From the NCBI GenBank assembly GCA_900554205.1, contig USGM01000010.1, forward strand, positions 1 to 50,735: 50,735 bases of DNA, in the 5' to 3' direction. The position numbers and the translations under genes were made by a program. The notes below the pieces were generated by a model. It ran no database searches, was not told where the DNA came from, and saw only the letters and a list, made by a program, of their open reading frames with translations. Numbering within the stretch: position 1 is the stretch's first letter; every line of letters begins with the position of its first letter. Positions 16,403-26,193 of this stretch are shown here, one piece after another. Origin of the DNA: an uncultured Lachnospiraceae bacterium (GTDB lineage: Bacteria > Bacillota > Clostridia > Lachnospirales > Lachnospiraceae).

Positions 16403-16524
16403 AATTTACCCCATTTCCTTCTGCTTCGCTGGGGTGGGATATATACATATCCTTCCGGCATGAATTGTCTGATTTCAAGCAGCAATTTCTCGGGAAAAAT
16501 TTTATCTGCATTTTCATATTTCAT
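16381..16524 (-). pseudogene. CD3324-family fragment
   Basis: 47 codons from ATG 16524 behind GGGAG. It begins MKYENADKIFPEKLLLEIRQ and continues with YVYIPPQRSRRKWGK, which I recognise as the N-terminal part of the CD3324 family of small HTH proteins. The usual remainder, with the C-terminal helix-turn-helix, is missing: the frame ends in the start region of the nucleotidyltransferase remnant. The junction at KWGK suggests a deletion that joined two genes. Confidence 0.5.
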
Positions 16525-16642
16525 TCTGAACACTCCCTTATTCTAATTTTGGTTAGAATGCGGATTCTGTATTATTCAGTAATGAAATGCGGCAACATGA
16601 GTTACGCTCCACACGCATTGCCAATACAAGAACCGCATGGAG

Positions 16643-16666
16643 CTAGATTAAACGTTTTAATTTCAT
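16643..16666 (-). other. Seven-codon leader ORF (MKLKRLI)
   Basis: ATG at 16666 has AGGAGG at ideal spacing (16680-16675) but reaches TAG after seven codons. It lies downstream of a minus-strand promoter and upstream of the two decayed genes. Inverted segments follow that could form alternative hairpins. The layout resembles a translational leader of an inducible resistance gene, or a gene truncated after a few codons. Confidence 0.4.
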
Positions 16667-16689
16667 ATGAAGTGCCTCCTGTAATTTGA

Positions 16690-16718
16690 ATTATAGCATG
16701 GACGTTATGGCAGAGCAA
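16690..16718 (-). promoter_or_regulatory. Minus-strand promoter before the leader ORF
   Basis: On the minus strand, TTGCTC (16718-16713), 17 bases, then TATAAT (16695-16690) preceded by TGC, an extended -10. It drives the leader ORF and the remnants. The rest of 16525-16839 shows no other gene. Confidence 0.55.
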
Positions 16719-16839
16719 CGGTCAAAGAAAGAGGACTCCGGCTTCTAAAAAGAAATTTTAAAATAATTATAGTAGAATAAACCTGACTGTGTTATACTAT
16801 AAGATATAAGAGGCAATCCGATTAGAAAGGATGATATTT

Positions 16840-16989
16840 ATGGAAGCAGTTCAAGTAACAAAAAGCGCATACACCATAGATGATGCGATGAATGTCTTGT
16901 TTTCTAAGCTGGATGAGGCCATAGATGATATGGAGCAGGGTAAAGTCATTTCAGAAGAGGAAATGTGGGCAGAGCTTGATGCAATTTAA
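16840..16989 (+). CDS. Type II antitoxin (RelB/ParD-like, short)
   Basis: 49 residues. It is acidic and mostly helical, ending EEEMWAELDAI, typical of the toxin-wrapping tail of small RelB/Phd-like antitoxins. The start at ATG 16840 follows AAAGG at suitable spacing; ATG 16831 in the same frame is possible. The promoter is an extended -10 (TGTTATACT, about 16790-16798). It ends 11 bases before the toxin. Antitoxins of this kind neutralise the toxin and with it repress their own promoter; that is family knowledge, not seen here. Confidence 0.7.
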   Translation: MEAVQVTKSAYTIDDAMNVLFSKLDEAIDDMEQGKVISEEEMWAELDAI

Positions 16990-17000
16990 GTAGGTGCATC

Positions 17001-17342
17001 ATGAAAATAAATGAATACAGAATCGAGTATACCTTTAGTAGCAGAGATGATATGAGAAAGATGAAGAGATATATTTTAGACACTTTCAAATATCGTGAGC
17101 TTGGAGAAAATTTTACTAAAAAGATAAAGGAAGCTACGGAAGGATTAAAAACGTTACCAACGGGATTTAATACAGTCGGGTTTCGGTATAGGGGATATGA
17201 TATATATCTAAAACCATATTGTACATATTTGTTCTTTTATGTTGTTGATGATGTGAAGAAGATAGTAACGGTTTTAAGAGTAATGCAGGATGGGATGGAC
17301 TGGCAGTTCATTCTGAGACGATGGTTGAAAGACTGTGAATGA
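17001..17342 (+). CDS. RelE/ParE-family toxin
   Basis: 113 residues with the RelE/ParE fold pattern: a helical N-terminal half (DDMRKMKRYILDTFKY, then KKIKEATEGLKTLP), then strands FRYRGYDIYLKPYCTYLFFYVVDD and the terminal VLRVMQDGMDW, which matches the RVxxxxxDW-type ending of RelE-like toxins. Such toxins cleave mRNA on the ribosome or inhibit gyrase; which one applies here is undecided. It is co-transcribed with the 49-residue antitoxin and followed by a strong terminator. Confidence 0.8.
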   Translation: MKINEYRIEYTFSSRDDMRKMKRYILDTFKYRELGENFTKKIKEATEGLKTLPTGFNTVGFRYRGYDIYLKPYCTYLFFYVVDDVKKIVTVLRVMQDGMDWQFILRRWLKDCE

Positions 17343-17365
17343 GATAAATGCATAAAACGAGAAAA

Positions 17366-17398
17366 AGTCACTACAAAATTGCTTGTAGTGGCTTTTTT
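17366..17398 (+). terminator. Intrinsic terminator after the toxin
   Basis: The stem AGTCACTACAA (17366-17376) with TTGTAGTGGCT (17383-17393), 11 pairs with one wobble, has a 6-base loop and is followed by TTTTTT. Confidence 0.88.
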
Positions 17399-17464
17399 GC
17401 AAACTGAAAGCAACTTCTAGGAACATAATTCGTCTATAAGTTTAAGGAAGGAGTGTGGAAAATC

Positions 17465-18019
17465 ATGAAAAAGATATTTTGTATGATCGTGCTACTGATG
17501 CTGTCAGTGATGACTGCCTGCGGTGCACAGGCTCCGGCGGAGAGCACGGAGACGATTTATCCGGAAGTGCCGGAGGACATACCGTCAGATACTGGAGAGA
17601 ATGTAACAGGAGGAATAATAGACGGAGAGAGCAAGCCAGAACAGCAGGGGGGAACCAGAGCAGAGGTAAAAAGCCCCGGCGGTGAACTGTCCGTGGAACT
17701 ACCAGACGGCTGGACATACGACCTATATCCGGAGGGAAGCATTTCCTTTTACCCGAAAAGTGTCACGGAGGGGGCGGTCGAGCTGTTCTATACCTCAGGC
17801 TTCGGCGTATGCGGAACAGGGCTGGAGGAGGTCGAAATAGAACTCGCGGAGGATATGGCAAGAGCAGGCTATTACGACGGCTCCGACAGATGGTCCTTCA
17901 TTGTCTTTCTGGGGAAGAATAACAATGTTGTCGCAACAACTAACTGCGTGGATGACTGGTGGGAGGAGTACGGAGATCAGGCGATGCAGATATTGGATTC
18001 GGTTCGGATGGAGCCGTAG
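17465..18019 (+). CDS. Secreted lipoprotein, unknown function
   Basis: 184 residues. The N-terminus is a lipoprotein signal: MKKIFCMIVLLMLSVMTAC with the lipidated Cys at residue 19. A Pro/Glu/Gly-rich linker follows (about 20-60), then a small domain of about 120 residues. The domain resembles surface or stress proteins of the PsbP/LpqN kind in its pattern ELSVELPDGWTYDLY, but I cannot assign it. The start is ATG 17465 behind AAGGAG. It appears to be a single gene. Confidence 0.75.
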   Translation: MKKIFCMIVLLMLSVMTACGAQAPAESTETIYPEVPEDIPSDTGENVTGGIIDGESKPEQQGGTRAEVKSPGGELSVELPDGWTYDLYPEGSISFYPKSVTEGAVELFYTSGFGVCGTGLEEVEIELAEDMARAGYYDGSDRWSFIVFLGKNNNVVATTNCVDDWWEEYGDQAMQILDSVRMEP

Positions 18020-18084
18020 GCGAGTCCCAGACTATACTACGGTGTATTCTGTCTGCGGTCAGATGCATTCTGGCTCTTGTGGCA

Positions 18085-18112
18085 TTGCTATCATCGTAAA
18101 GTCTGATACAAT
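18085..18112 (+). promoter_or_regulatory. Promoter of the LytTR-ABC operon
   Basis: TTGCTA (18085-18090), a 16-base spacer and TACAAT (18107-18112), 66 bases before the regulator start. Confidence 0.45.
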
Positions 18113-18178
18113 AAAGTCAATCAGTACTGAGAAATGATTTAACAGGCAATGGAGATACAGAATGGAGTCAAGAACGGC

Positions 18179-18628
18179 ATGAAAGTCACGCTAAACAAAA
18201 TTCAGACCGGCGAAGAAGAGATTATTGTAAATTATAAAAATATGACACCTGAGCTTTCGGAATTGCTACATAAGCTGTCCCTGCAAAATACCAGATTAAC
18301 CGGCTTCTCTGAGAAGGGAGAGCAGATGGTGGTGTTCTCGGCAGAGGAGGTTTTATATTTTGAAAGCGTGGACGGGATTACCTATGCCTATCTGGAACAG
18401 GCGGTATACCGTTTGCGGGAGAAGCTGGAAGAACTTGCGGGACAGTATGGAGCGCTCGGGCTGGTGAGATGTTCAAGAACCATGCTGATGAATCTCTACA
18501 AGGTAGCTTTTCTGCAAAGCATTCCGGGGGCAAAATTACTTGCCACGATGAATAACCAGGAGCAGATACTGATATCCAGAAAGTATGCCGGAAATATCAG
18601 GGAAGCTCTGGAAAAGGGAAGGAGATAG
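18179..18628 (+). CDS. LytTR-domain transcriptional regulator
   Basis: 149 residues starting MKVTLNKIQTGEEEIIVNY, the usual opening of small stand-alone LytTR regulators. The DNA-binding LytTR domain fills the C-terminal part (VLYFESVDGITYAYL, then RCSRTMLMNLYKV and ILISRKYAGNIREAL). There is no receiver domain. An upstream ATG at 18149 would add ten atypical residues. It is followed within 4 bases by a membrane partner and then an ABC transporter, a common Firmicutes arrangement in which the regulator controls the transporter. The membrane protein is thought to inhibit the regulator; that is family knowledge. Confidence 0.85.
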   Translation: MKVTLNKIQTGEEEIIVNYKNMTPELSELLHKLSLQNTRLTGFSEKGEQMVVFSAEEVLYFESVDGITYAYLEQAVYRLREKLEELAGQYGALGLVRCSRTMLMNLYKVAFLQSIPGAKLLATMNNQEQILISRKYAGNIREALEKGRR

Positions 18629-18632
18629 GAAC

Positions 18633-19079
18633 ATGTTTTGGAAGAATAAGAAATTTATTGGATATTTAGGAAAAGAAATCGGAATAGAATACAAGGCTTG
18701 TCTGTATTTCTTTGCCCTTCTGTTTTTCCAATGCTGCTATCTCTGGATTCAGGGGTGTTTTGAAGTGAGTATCCTGTGCCTGATCGAGACGATAGCCTCA
18801 GCATATGTAATCTGCTATATTCAGGTGTACCTGCTGGGGAATTTTGATGAGGCGGAGCGGCTGAGTGCCGGGGTATGGGGGCGCATGCTTGTCGGAATGC
18901 TTTTGTTTACAGGAGTAAGCTATTTCTTTGCCTGGTTTGACAGAAAACCGGTCGTGACATTTTTGTTTGCCCTGTATGTGCTGCTTATGTATGCCGGTGC
19001 GATATGGATTAATAAAATCAAGCGTACTGTAGACACGGAACAGCTCAATGATATGTTGAAAGAGTTTCAGTCAAAATAG
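18633..19079 (+). CDS. DUF3021-like four-helix membrane protein
   Basis: 148 residues with four hydrophobic helices (ACLYFFALLFFQCCYLW, SILCLIETIASAYVICYI, MLVGMLLFTGVSYFFAW, VTFLFALYVLLMYAGAIW) and a short cytoplasmic tail. Size, topology and position behind a LytTR gene fit the DUF3021 family. The start is ATG 18633 behind GGAGATAGG. It is probably the anti-regulator of the LytTR protein. Confidence 0.75.
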   Translation: MFWKNKKFIGYLGKEIGIEYKACLYFFALLFFQCCYLWIQGCFEVSILCLIETIASAYVICYIQVYLLGNFDEAERLSAGVWGRMLVGMLLFTGVSYFFAWFDRKPVVTFLFALYVLLMYAGAIWINKIKRTVDTEQLNDMLKEFQSK

Positions 19080-19088
19080 GAAGAAGGT

Positions 19089-19991
19089 ATGGGCGCTAAG
19101 ATGGAATATGCAATCGAAACAAGAAATCTGACCAAAACATATGGGAAAAACAGAGGAGTCCGTGAGGTGAACCTCAAAGTTGAAAAAGGAGATATTTTCG
19201 GTTACTTAGGACCCAACGGTGCAGGAAAATCTACAACAATCCGCACACTGCTGGGAATGATTTATCCGAAGTCAGGCGAGGCATTTGTGCTTGGAAAAAA
19301 GACAGGTGAGGAGCAGAGGGAGATTCTGCGCAGAACGGGATATATGCCGTCGGAAACGATGTTTTATCCCTCTATGCGCGCAGGAGAGGTCATACGCTAT
19401 GCGGCAAAAATGAGAGGTATGGACTGCGATGCGGAGGCAAAAGGTCTGATTGCACGCTTAGGGGTAGATGTGAATAAGAGAGTCTCCGAGCTGTCGTTGG
19501 GAAACCGTAAGAAGATCAGCATTGTGTGCGCTCTTCAGCATAACCCGGAGCTTTTGATTTTTGACGAGCCGACCTCGGGACTGGACCCTTTGATTCAGGA
19601 AGTCTTTTTTGAATTGCTGCTGGAGAGAAATAGGGAAGGGGTGACCTGCTTCTTGTCCTCCCATGTCCTGCCAGAGGTCAGAAAGTATTGTAAACATGTG
19701 GGGATTATCAGAGAAGGAAAATTGGTTGCTTCAGACACTGTCGATAATCTGATACATACAAATATCAGGCAGGTCAGGCTGGTTATCGCGGAACAGGAAA
19801 TTCAAATGTGCGAGGATGCGATCAAAAATATGCAGGGAGTTGCCGATTATAGACTTTCGGGCAGAGAAATGCATTTTGCCTATCAGGGAGAAATTGCATT
19901 CCTGTTGAAAACGCTCCGTTCCTTCAAGGTGGAAGATATGTTGTTGGAGGAACCGTCGCTGGAAGATGTGTTTATGCATTTTTATATGTGA
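19089..19991 (+). CDS. ABC transporter ATP-binding protein
   Basis: 300 residues, CcmA/BcrA type. Walker A is GPNGAGKSTT (about 43-52), the signature is a modified LSLGNRKK, Walker B is ELLIFDEPTSGLD, and the switch region is LSSHVLPEV. A C-terminal regulatory segment ends in the family's LEDVFMHFY. The ATG at 19089 follows AGGAAG. It is paired with the permease downstream and may export a lipid, drug or antimicrobial peptide; the substrate is not readable. Confidence 0.88.
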   Translation: MGAKMEYAIETRNLTKTYGKNRGVREVNLKVEKGDIFGYLGPNGAGKSTTIRTLLGMIYPKSGEAFVLGKKTGEEQREILRRTGYMPSETMFYPSMRAGEVIRYAAKMRGMDCDAEAKGLIARLGVDVNKRVSELSLGNRKKISIVCALQHNPELLIFDEPTSGLDPLIQEVFFELLLERNREGVTCFLSSHVLPEVRKYCKHVGIIREGKLVASDTVDNLIHTNIRQVRLVIAEQEIQMCEDAIKNMQGVADYRLSGREMHFAYQGEIAFLLKTLRSFKVEDMLLEEPSLEDVFMHFYM

Positions 19992-20068
19992 TCCATTAAA
20001 ACATGGGAAGCATGGAATGAAAGAATAGCGTGTCTGCGGCCTTAAGCAGATTACGGAAAGGCATGGTG

Positions 20069-20860
20069 ATGATTATGGTATTATTGGGACAGGAATGTAA
20101 GCTGGGGCAGAAGATGACATGGATTTGGGGGATGTGCGTGGGATTGATCTGCTCGGGTTGTCTGCTTTTGTTTGACAGTATAAAGGAGTCCATGACGGAT
20201 ATGGCGGAAATGTATTCCAATCTGGGGGATTTCTCAGTAGCACTTGGCATGGATAAAATGAATATGGGAACACTGGAGGGATATTACGCAATCGAAATAT
20301 CGATCATTCTGTCGCTCGGTGCAGCTATGTTTTCAGCAATGCTTGGTGTGTCCATGGTCTCCAAGGAGGAGGAAGGGCACACGAGCGAGTTCCTTAACAC
20401 GCTGCCTTTTGGCAGATTGCGCATTATTGTGGAAAAATATGGCGCGCTGCTGGCGACCATCATCCAATTCCATATGATTAATGTAATTCTGATTTTGGTC
20501 GGTTTTGCGATTATGAAGGATATTCCACAGCCTGGAAAACTGGCAGAATATCATTCCCTGACACTGCTGATGAGCATAGAGATTGGAACGATCTGCTTCC
20601 TGATTTCGGCGGTTACAAGGAAAAAACTGACCGGTGCAGCGATCGGTATAGCGCTGCTCTTCTATGTGATGAATCTGATGGCAAATGTGGTTCCGGCATT
20701 GGACAAATTGAAGCTGTTGACACCTTTTTACTACTGTAATGCTGCTGATATCTTTGCGGGAGAACATCCGGAAGTATTCAGCATTCTGCTTGCCGGTGTG
20801 TTGATTGCAGGCGGCCTTGCCGCAGCCATACTGATCTACAAAAAGAGAGACCTGTCGTGA
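20069..20860 (+). CDS. ABC-2 type transporter permease
   Basis: About 263 residues with six hydrophobic segments, including IWGMCVGLICSGCLLLF, IEISIILSLGAAMFSAML and SILLAGVLIAGGLAAAILI. It carries the ABC-2 pattern EEEGHTSEFLNTLPFGRLRI between TM2 and TM3, the part that contacts the ATPase. The start is uncertain among ATG 20063, 20069 and 20075; GGAAAGG best fits 20069. It is the last gene of the LytTR operon, followed by the suf promoter. Confidence 0.82.
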   Translation: MIMVLLGQECKLGQKMTWIWGMCVGLICSGCLLLFDSIKESMTDMAEMYSNLGDFSVALGMDKMNMGTLEGYYAIEISIILSLGAAMFSAMLGVSMVSKEEEGHTSEFLNTLPFGRLRIIVEKYGALLATIIQFHMINVILILVGFAIMKDIPQPGKLAEYHSLTLLMSIEIGTICFLISAVTRKKLTGAAIGIALLFYVMNLMANVVPALDKLKLLTPFYYCNAADIFAGEHPEVFSILLAGVLIAGGLAAAILIYKKRDLS

Positions 20861-20888
20861 TGACAGATCAATCGAAGGAACTTTTATG

Positions 20889-20931
20889 TAATTCCTATTG
20901 ACACGGTGGGAATTTGCGGATATAATTCCTA
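20889..20931 (+). promoter_or_regulatory. Consensus promoter of the suf operon with two Rrf2-like boxes
   Basis: TTGACA (20898-20903), 17 bases, TATAAT (20921-20926): a full consensus. TAATTCCTA occurs twice, at 20889-20897 touching the -35 and at 20923-20931 over the -10. The second continues to AGTTGAAAGATAGGAG, giving a CCTA...TAGG dyad. The next gene encodes an IscR-type regulator, so this looks like its own repression site. Confidence 0.75.
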
Positions 20932-20970
20932 GTTGAAAGATAGGAGAAAGCTGAGGCGAAGAAAATTCTT

Positions 20971-21420
20971 ATGATGATATCGACCAGAGGAAGATATGCG
21001 CTGCGCGTTATGCTTGACCTCGCGGAGCACGGGAACGGGGAATATGTTTCGCTGAAGGAAATAGCGGAGCGGCAGGAGATATCCAGAAAATATCTGGAGA
21101 GTATAATGGCAATACTGTCAAAAGCACACTTGGTAGACAGCTCCTCCGGGAAAGCCGGGGGCTACCGGCTGGTGAAACAACCCGGAGAGTATCGGACAGG
21201 GGATATTCTCCGGGCTGTCGAGGGGGACGTTGCGCCTGTCGCCTGTATTTGTGCTACAGAACCGAAATGCACACGGACGGAGCAGTGTGCAACGCTTCCC
21301 TTCTGGATCGGACTCGGAGAGGTCATTGACGACTATCTGGACAAGCATACGCTGGAAGATCTGGTGGAAGAAGGAGCCTTAAAAGGTCAGTGCTGCTGTA
21401 AGGCGGAGATAAATCAGTGA
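20971..21420 (+). CDS. iscR: Rrf2-family regulator, IscR-like
   Basis: 149 residues. The winged HTH begins STRGRYALRVMLDLA and continues with SLKEIAERQEISRKYLESI. Three cysteines in CATEPKCTRTEQC keep the C-x5-C-x5-C spacing of the IscR [2Fe-2S] ligands; the His ligand of E. coli IscR is not obvious (CATLPFW). By family knowledge it senses Fe-S status and represses the operon behind it. The start is ATG 20971 or 20974. It stands 16 bases upstream of sufC and is co-transcribed with it. Confidence 0.85.
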   Translation: MMISTRGRYALRVMLDLAEHGNGEYVSLKEIAERQEISRKYLESIMAILSKAHLVDSSSGKAGGYRLVKQPGEYRTGDILRAVEGDVAPVACICATEPKCTRTEQCATLPFWIGLGEVIDDYLDKHTLEDLVEEGALKGQCCCKAEINQ

Positions 21421-21436
21421 AGGAGAGTAAACGGAG

Positions 21437-22183
21437 ATGGATGATAAGCTGTTGGCAGTTAAAAATCTGCATGTGAATGTCGGTGATAAGGAGATCCTGC
21501 ACGGAGTCAATCTGGAGGTCGGGCGCGGGGAGGTTCATGTACTGATGGGCCCCAACGGAACCGGAAAGTCCACATTGGGCTACGCGATCGCGGGAAATCC
21601 GCGCTACGAGGTGACGGAGGGAGAACTGATTTTTGAGGGTGAGAATATCACGGAGCTCGCAGTCAACGAGCGCGCGAAGAAAGGAATTTTCCTCTCCTTC
21701 CAGAATCCGCTTGAGGTTCCGGGAGTCACCCTGTCGGCGTTTATCCGCAGTGCGCTGGAATATAAGACGGGAAAGAGGATGCGCCTGTTTGAGTACCAGA
21801 AAAAGCTCCTTGAGACGATGAAACTTCTGGCGATGGACGAGTCCTATGTGGAGAGAGACCTGAACGTGGGCTTTTCCGGCGGTGAGAAGAAAAAGGCGGA
21901 GATCTTACAGCTTCTGATGCTGGAGCCGTCACTGGCAATACTGGATGAGACGGATTCCGGGCTGGATGTGGATGCGGTCAGAACCGTCTCCAACGGGATC
22001 AGACTTTATCAGGAGCGTTGCAAGGGGAGCCTGTTGATCATTACCCACAGCACGAAGATCCTGGAGGCGCTTCACGTGGATGTGACGCACATCATGGAGA
22101 ACGGAGTCATCGTCAGGGAGGGCGATGCCGCTCTGGTAGATACGGTCAACGAGAGAGGTTTTGAAAACATCGTCGAAGCGTAA
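21437..22183 (+). CDS. sufC: Fe-S assembly ATPase SufC
   Basis: 248 residues, soluble ABC ATPase. Motifs are GPNGTGKSTLGYAIAG (Walker A), LNVGFSGGEKKKAEILQLL (signature) and LAILDETDSGLDVDA (Walker B with D-loop). No membrane segment is present. SufC drives conformational change in the SufB-SufD scaffold during cluster assembly. The start is ATG behind AAGGAGAG. It heads the sufCBDSU order typical of Firmicutes. Confidence 0.96.
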   Translation: MDDKLLAVKNLHVNVGDKEILHGVNLEVGRGEVHVLMGPNGTGKSTLGYAIAGNPRYEVTEGELIFEGENITELAVNERAKKGIFLSFQNPLEVPGVTLSAFIRSALEYKTGKRMRLFEYQKKLLETMKLLAMDESYVERDLNVGFSGGEKKKAEILQLLMLEPSLAILDETDSGLDVDAVRTVSNGIRLYQERCKGSLLIITHSTKILEALHVDVTHIMENGVIVREGDAALVDTVNERGFENIVEA

Positions 22184-22215
22184 AAGAACCGCCATGCATA
22201 GAAACGGAGAGCAAT

Positions 22216-23622
<1,407 letters not shown>

Positions 23623-23638
23623 TGTCCGGGAGGAGCAT

Positions 23639-24547
23639 ATGAAACAGATAGAGAGAAAAATCAACAGCCTGCCGTCAAAGACATGGTACTGGCTGAATCT
23701 GAATGAGGCGGTGCTGACATGGAATGCGGAGGGAAGCAGGGAGTCGGTTACCCTTGAGCCGTCTGCGGACGAACCGCTGTTTCTGACAGTGACCGGCGAG
23801 GACTACGCGGAAAAGGAAATAAAAATAGAGACGGAGCCGGGAACGGAGAGAGTGGTCTGCATGTCCTATCAGCCCGGCACACATCTGGAGACAGTGACGG
23901 AGGTGAAGGTCGCAAAGGATGCGAAGATCAGACTTGTGCAGGTGCTGCACACACCCAAAAGCGCGGTTCTCGTGAACCGTATCAAGGGCACGGTCGCAGA
24001 GAACGGAAGGCTGGAGCTGTATCAGATCTTTCTGGGAGAAGGGGACACCTACGCCGAGACGCTGGTTGATCTTGCGGAACTGCAGGCGGGCTTTGATGCC
24101 CAGCTGGGCTATCTGGCACAGAACAGGCAGGTGCTTGACCTGAACATGGTCGTGAACCACTACGGGGAAGCGACCGTGTCGAATATCCGGGCGGATGGTG
24201 CGCTGCGCGACGAAGCACAGAAGACCTTCCGTGGAACGATCGACTTTAAGAGAGGTTCGGCGGGAGCTGACGGAGCGGAGACAGAGACCGTGCTGATGCT
24301 GGGCGAGGATGTCAGGAACAGGACAATTCCCGTCATCCTTTGCAGTGAGGAGACGGTTTCGGGAAGCCATGGGGCAACGATCGGACAGCTGGATGAGGAG
24401 ACGCTGTTTTACCTTGAGAGCCGAGGTATCGGGAGAGAGGCGGCTGAGGATATGATGGCGAGGGCTGCCATTGACCGGCTTGCCCATCTCATTCCCGAGG
24501 AAACGGCAAAGAATTGGATTCAGAAGGGTTTGGAGGAGGTGCTTTAG
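23639..24547 (+). CDS. sufD: Fe-S assembly protein SufD
   Basis: 302 residues, shorter than proteobacterial SufD. The C-terminal beta-helix part is recognisable from VNHYGEATVSNIRADGAL, FRGTIDFKRGS, SHGATIGQLDEETLFYLESRG and IGREAAEDMM. SufD pairs with SufB; it has no cluster ligands of its own. The start is ATG 23639 behind GGGAGG, 16 bases after sufB. Confidence 0.93.
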   Translation: MKQIERKINSLPSKTWYWLNLNEAVLTWNAEGSRESVTLEPSADEPLFLTVTGEDYAEKEIKIETEPGTERVVCMSYQPGTHLETVTEVKVAKDAKIRLVQVLHTPKSAVLVNRIKGTVAENGRLELYQIFLGEGDTYAETLVDLAELQAGFDAQLGYLAQNRQVLDLNMVVNHYGEATVSNIRADGALRDEAQKTFRGTIDFKRGSAGADGAETETVLMLGEDVRNRTIPVILCSEETVSGSHGATIGQLDEETLFYLESRGIGREAAEDMMARAAIDRLAHLIPEETAKNWIQKGLEEVL

Positions 24548-24551
24548 TACC

Positions 24552-25769
24552 GTGAACGTACTTGACTATCGAAAGGAATTTCCACTGTTGACACAGGAGA
24601 GAACGGTCTATCTGGACAGTGCTGCGACCTCCCAGAGACCGCAGTGCGTGCTCGACGCGGAGCGCGACTTTTATCTGAATCATAATGCGAACCCCCTGCG
24701 GGGTTTTTATCCGCTGAGCGTCGAGGCGACAGAGATCTATGAGGCGGCGAGAGAGACCGTCCGCGCCTTTTTACACGCGGAGACGACGGAGGAGATCATC
24801 TTCACGAGGAATACGACGGAGGGTATCAATCTGGTCGCCTACAGCTACGGACTGAACCGGCTGAAGGCGGGGGATGAAATCCTTGTCTCCATCATGGAGC
24901 ATCACAGCAACCTTCTCCCGTGGCAGATGCTGGCGAGACAGACCGGCGCTATACTGAAATTTATAGAGTGCGCGCCGGACGGACATCTGAATCTGGAAAG
25001 CATAGCAGAGCAGATCACCGAGAGGACAAAGCTCGTCGCCGTCACGCAGGTGTCGAATGTGCTCGGAATTGTCAATCCCGTGAAGGAGATTGCGGCGCTC
25101 GCGCATGAGAAGGGCGCGGTCATCCTTGTGGACGGGGCGCAGAGCACACCGCACATGGAGGTCAATGTGCAGGAGCTGGGTGTCGATTTCTTTGCCTTTT
25201 CCGGGCATAAGCTGTTCGGGCCGATGGGGATCGGGGTACTTTACGGCAGGCGGGAGCTTCTGGAGGAGATGCCTCCCTTCCTGAGCGGCGGAGAGATGAT
25301 TGAATATGTGACGCGCGAGAGCGCCACGTTTGCGGAGCTTCCGCATAAGTTCGAGGCAGGAACGGTGAATGCCGCCGGTGCTGCGGGGCTTGCGGAGGCG
25401 ATCCGTTTCATCAGGCGGGTAGGTTATCCGGCGATGGAGGAACAGGAGAGAAAACTTACGGAGCATGTCATGAGGGGGATGAGGGAGCTTCCCCATGTGC
25501 ATGTGCTCGGCTCGGAGAAACCGGAGGAGCATACGGGTATTGTCACGTTTACCATCGATCAGGTGCATCCGCATGATGTGAGCGAGATCCTCTGTGCCGA
25601 CGGCATTTCGGTCAGGGCGGGGCATCACTGCGCCCAGCCGCTGCTGAAATTTCTCGGCGTAAATTCCACGACAAGAGCAAGCTTTATGTTTTATAATACA
25701 ATGCAGGAGGCGGACAGGCTTCTTGAGAGTGTAGCAAAGGTAAGGGAGCGCATGGGCTATGGCAGATAA
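24552..25769 (+). CDS. sufS: Cysteine desulfurase SufS
   Basis: 405 residues, class V PLP enzyme. The PLP-binding Lys is in FAFSGHKLFGPMG, the PLP-pocket DGAQS and HHSNLLPW are present, and the catalytic loop Cys is in VRAGHHCAQPL. It removes sulfur from cysteine as a persulfide and hands it to SufU. I chose the GTG at 24552, with GGAGGAGG upstream, 4 bases after sufD; the frame is open further up but would overlap sufD. It overlaps sufU by 11 bases. Confidence 0.95.
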   Translation: MNVLDYRKEFPLLTQERTVYLDSAATSQRPQCVLDAERDFYLNHNANPLRGFYPLSVEATEIYEAARETVRAFLHAETTEEIIFTRNTTEGINLVAYSYGLNRLKAGDEILVSIMEHHSNLLPWQMLARQTGAILKFIECAPDGHLNLESIAEQITERTKLVAVTQVSNVLGIVNPVKEIAALAHEKGAVILVDGAQSTPHMEVNVQELGVDFFAFSGHKLFGPMGIGVLYGRRELLEEMPPFLSGGEMIEYVTRESATFAELPHKFEAGTVNAAGAAGLAEAIRFIRRVGYPAMEEQERKLTEHVMRGMRELPHVHVLGSEKPEEHTGIVTFTIDQVHPHDVSEILCADGISVRAGHHCAQPLLKFLGVNSTTRASFMFYNTMQEADRLLESVAKVRERMGYGR

Positions 25770-26193
25770 CCGCTTTTATAATGAAATTCTGACAGAACAC
25801 AATATCCACCCGGAATTCAAGCACGAGCTGGAGGATGCGGACATTGTGCTGGAGGGTGTGAATCCCAGCTGTGGCGACGATATTTTCCTGAAGTTAAAGG
25901 TGAAGGGCGGCATCATTACAGACGGCGCATTCACGGGTGACGGCTGCGCCATCTCACAGGCATCGACGGACATCATGCTCGGAATGATTATCGGCATGCC
26001 GGTGAAGGAGGCGTTGGAGAAGGGAGAGAGCTTCTTCCGCATGATTAAGGGAACGGCGACCCAGGAGGAGATTGAGAGTCTTGAGGAGGCTGGCGTTTTA
26101 CAGGATATTTCGCATATGCCCGCGCGGGTGAAGTGTGCGGTGCTGGGATGGAGGACGCTGAAGGAGGCGCTGCAGGGGGATATATGGAAGTAA
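25759..26193 (+). CDS. sufU: Sulfur transfer protein SufU
   Basis: 144 residues, IscU-like fold. Three zinc/cluster cysteines appear in NPSCGDD, GDGCAIS and RVKCAVLGW, with the Asp of CGDD in place, the SufU pattern. In Firmicutes SufU is the zinc-dependent sulfur acceptor of SufS. Its start lies inside the end of sufS and its end overlaps the next gene by 10 bases, so the genes are translationally coupled. Confidence 0.95.
   Translation: MADNRFYNEILTEHNIHPEFKHELEDADIVLEGVNPSCGDDIFLKLKVKGGIITDGAFTGDGCAISQASTDIMLGMIIGMPVKEALEKGESFFRMIKGTATQEEIESLEEAGVLQDISHMPARVKCAVLGWRTLKEALQGDIWK

Noticed and set aside
16465..16689. Plus-strand ORF of 74 codons opposite the remnant locus
   Set aside because: No ribosome site, and it lies antisense to a recognisable CD3324 fragment, the leader ORF and its promoter.
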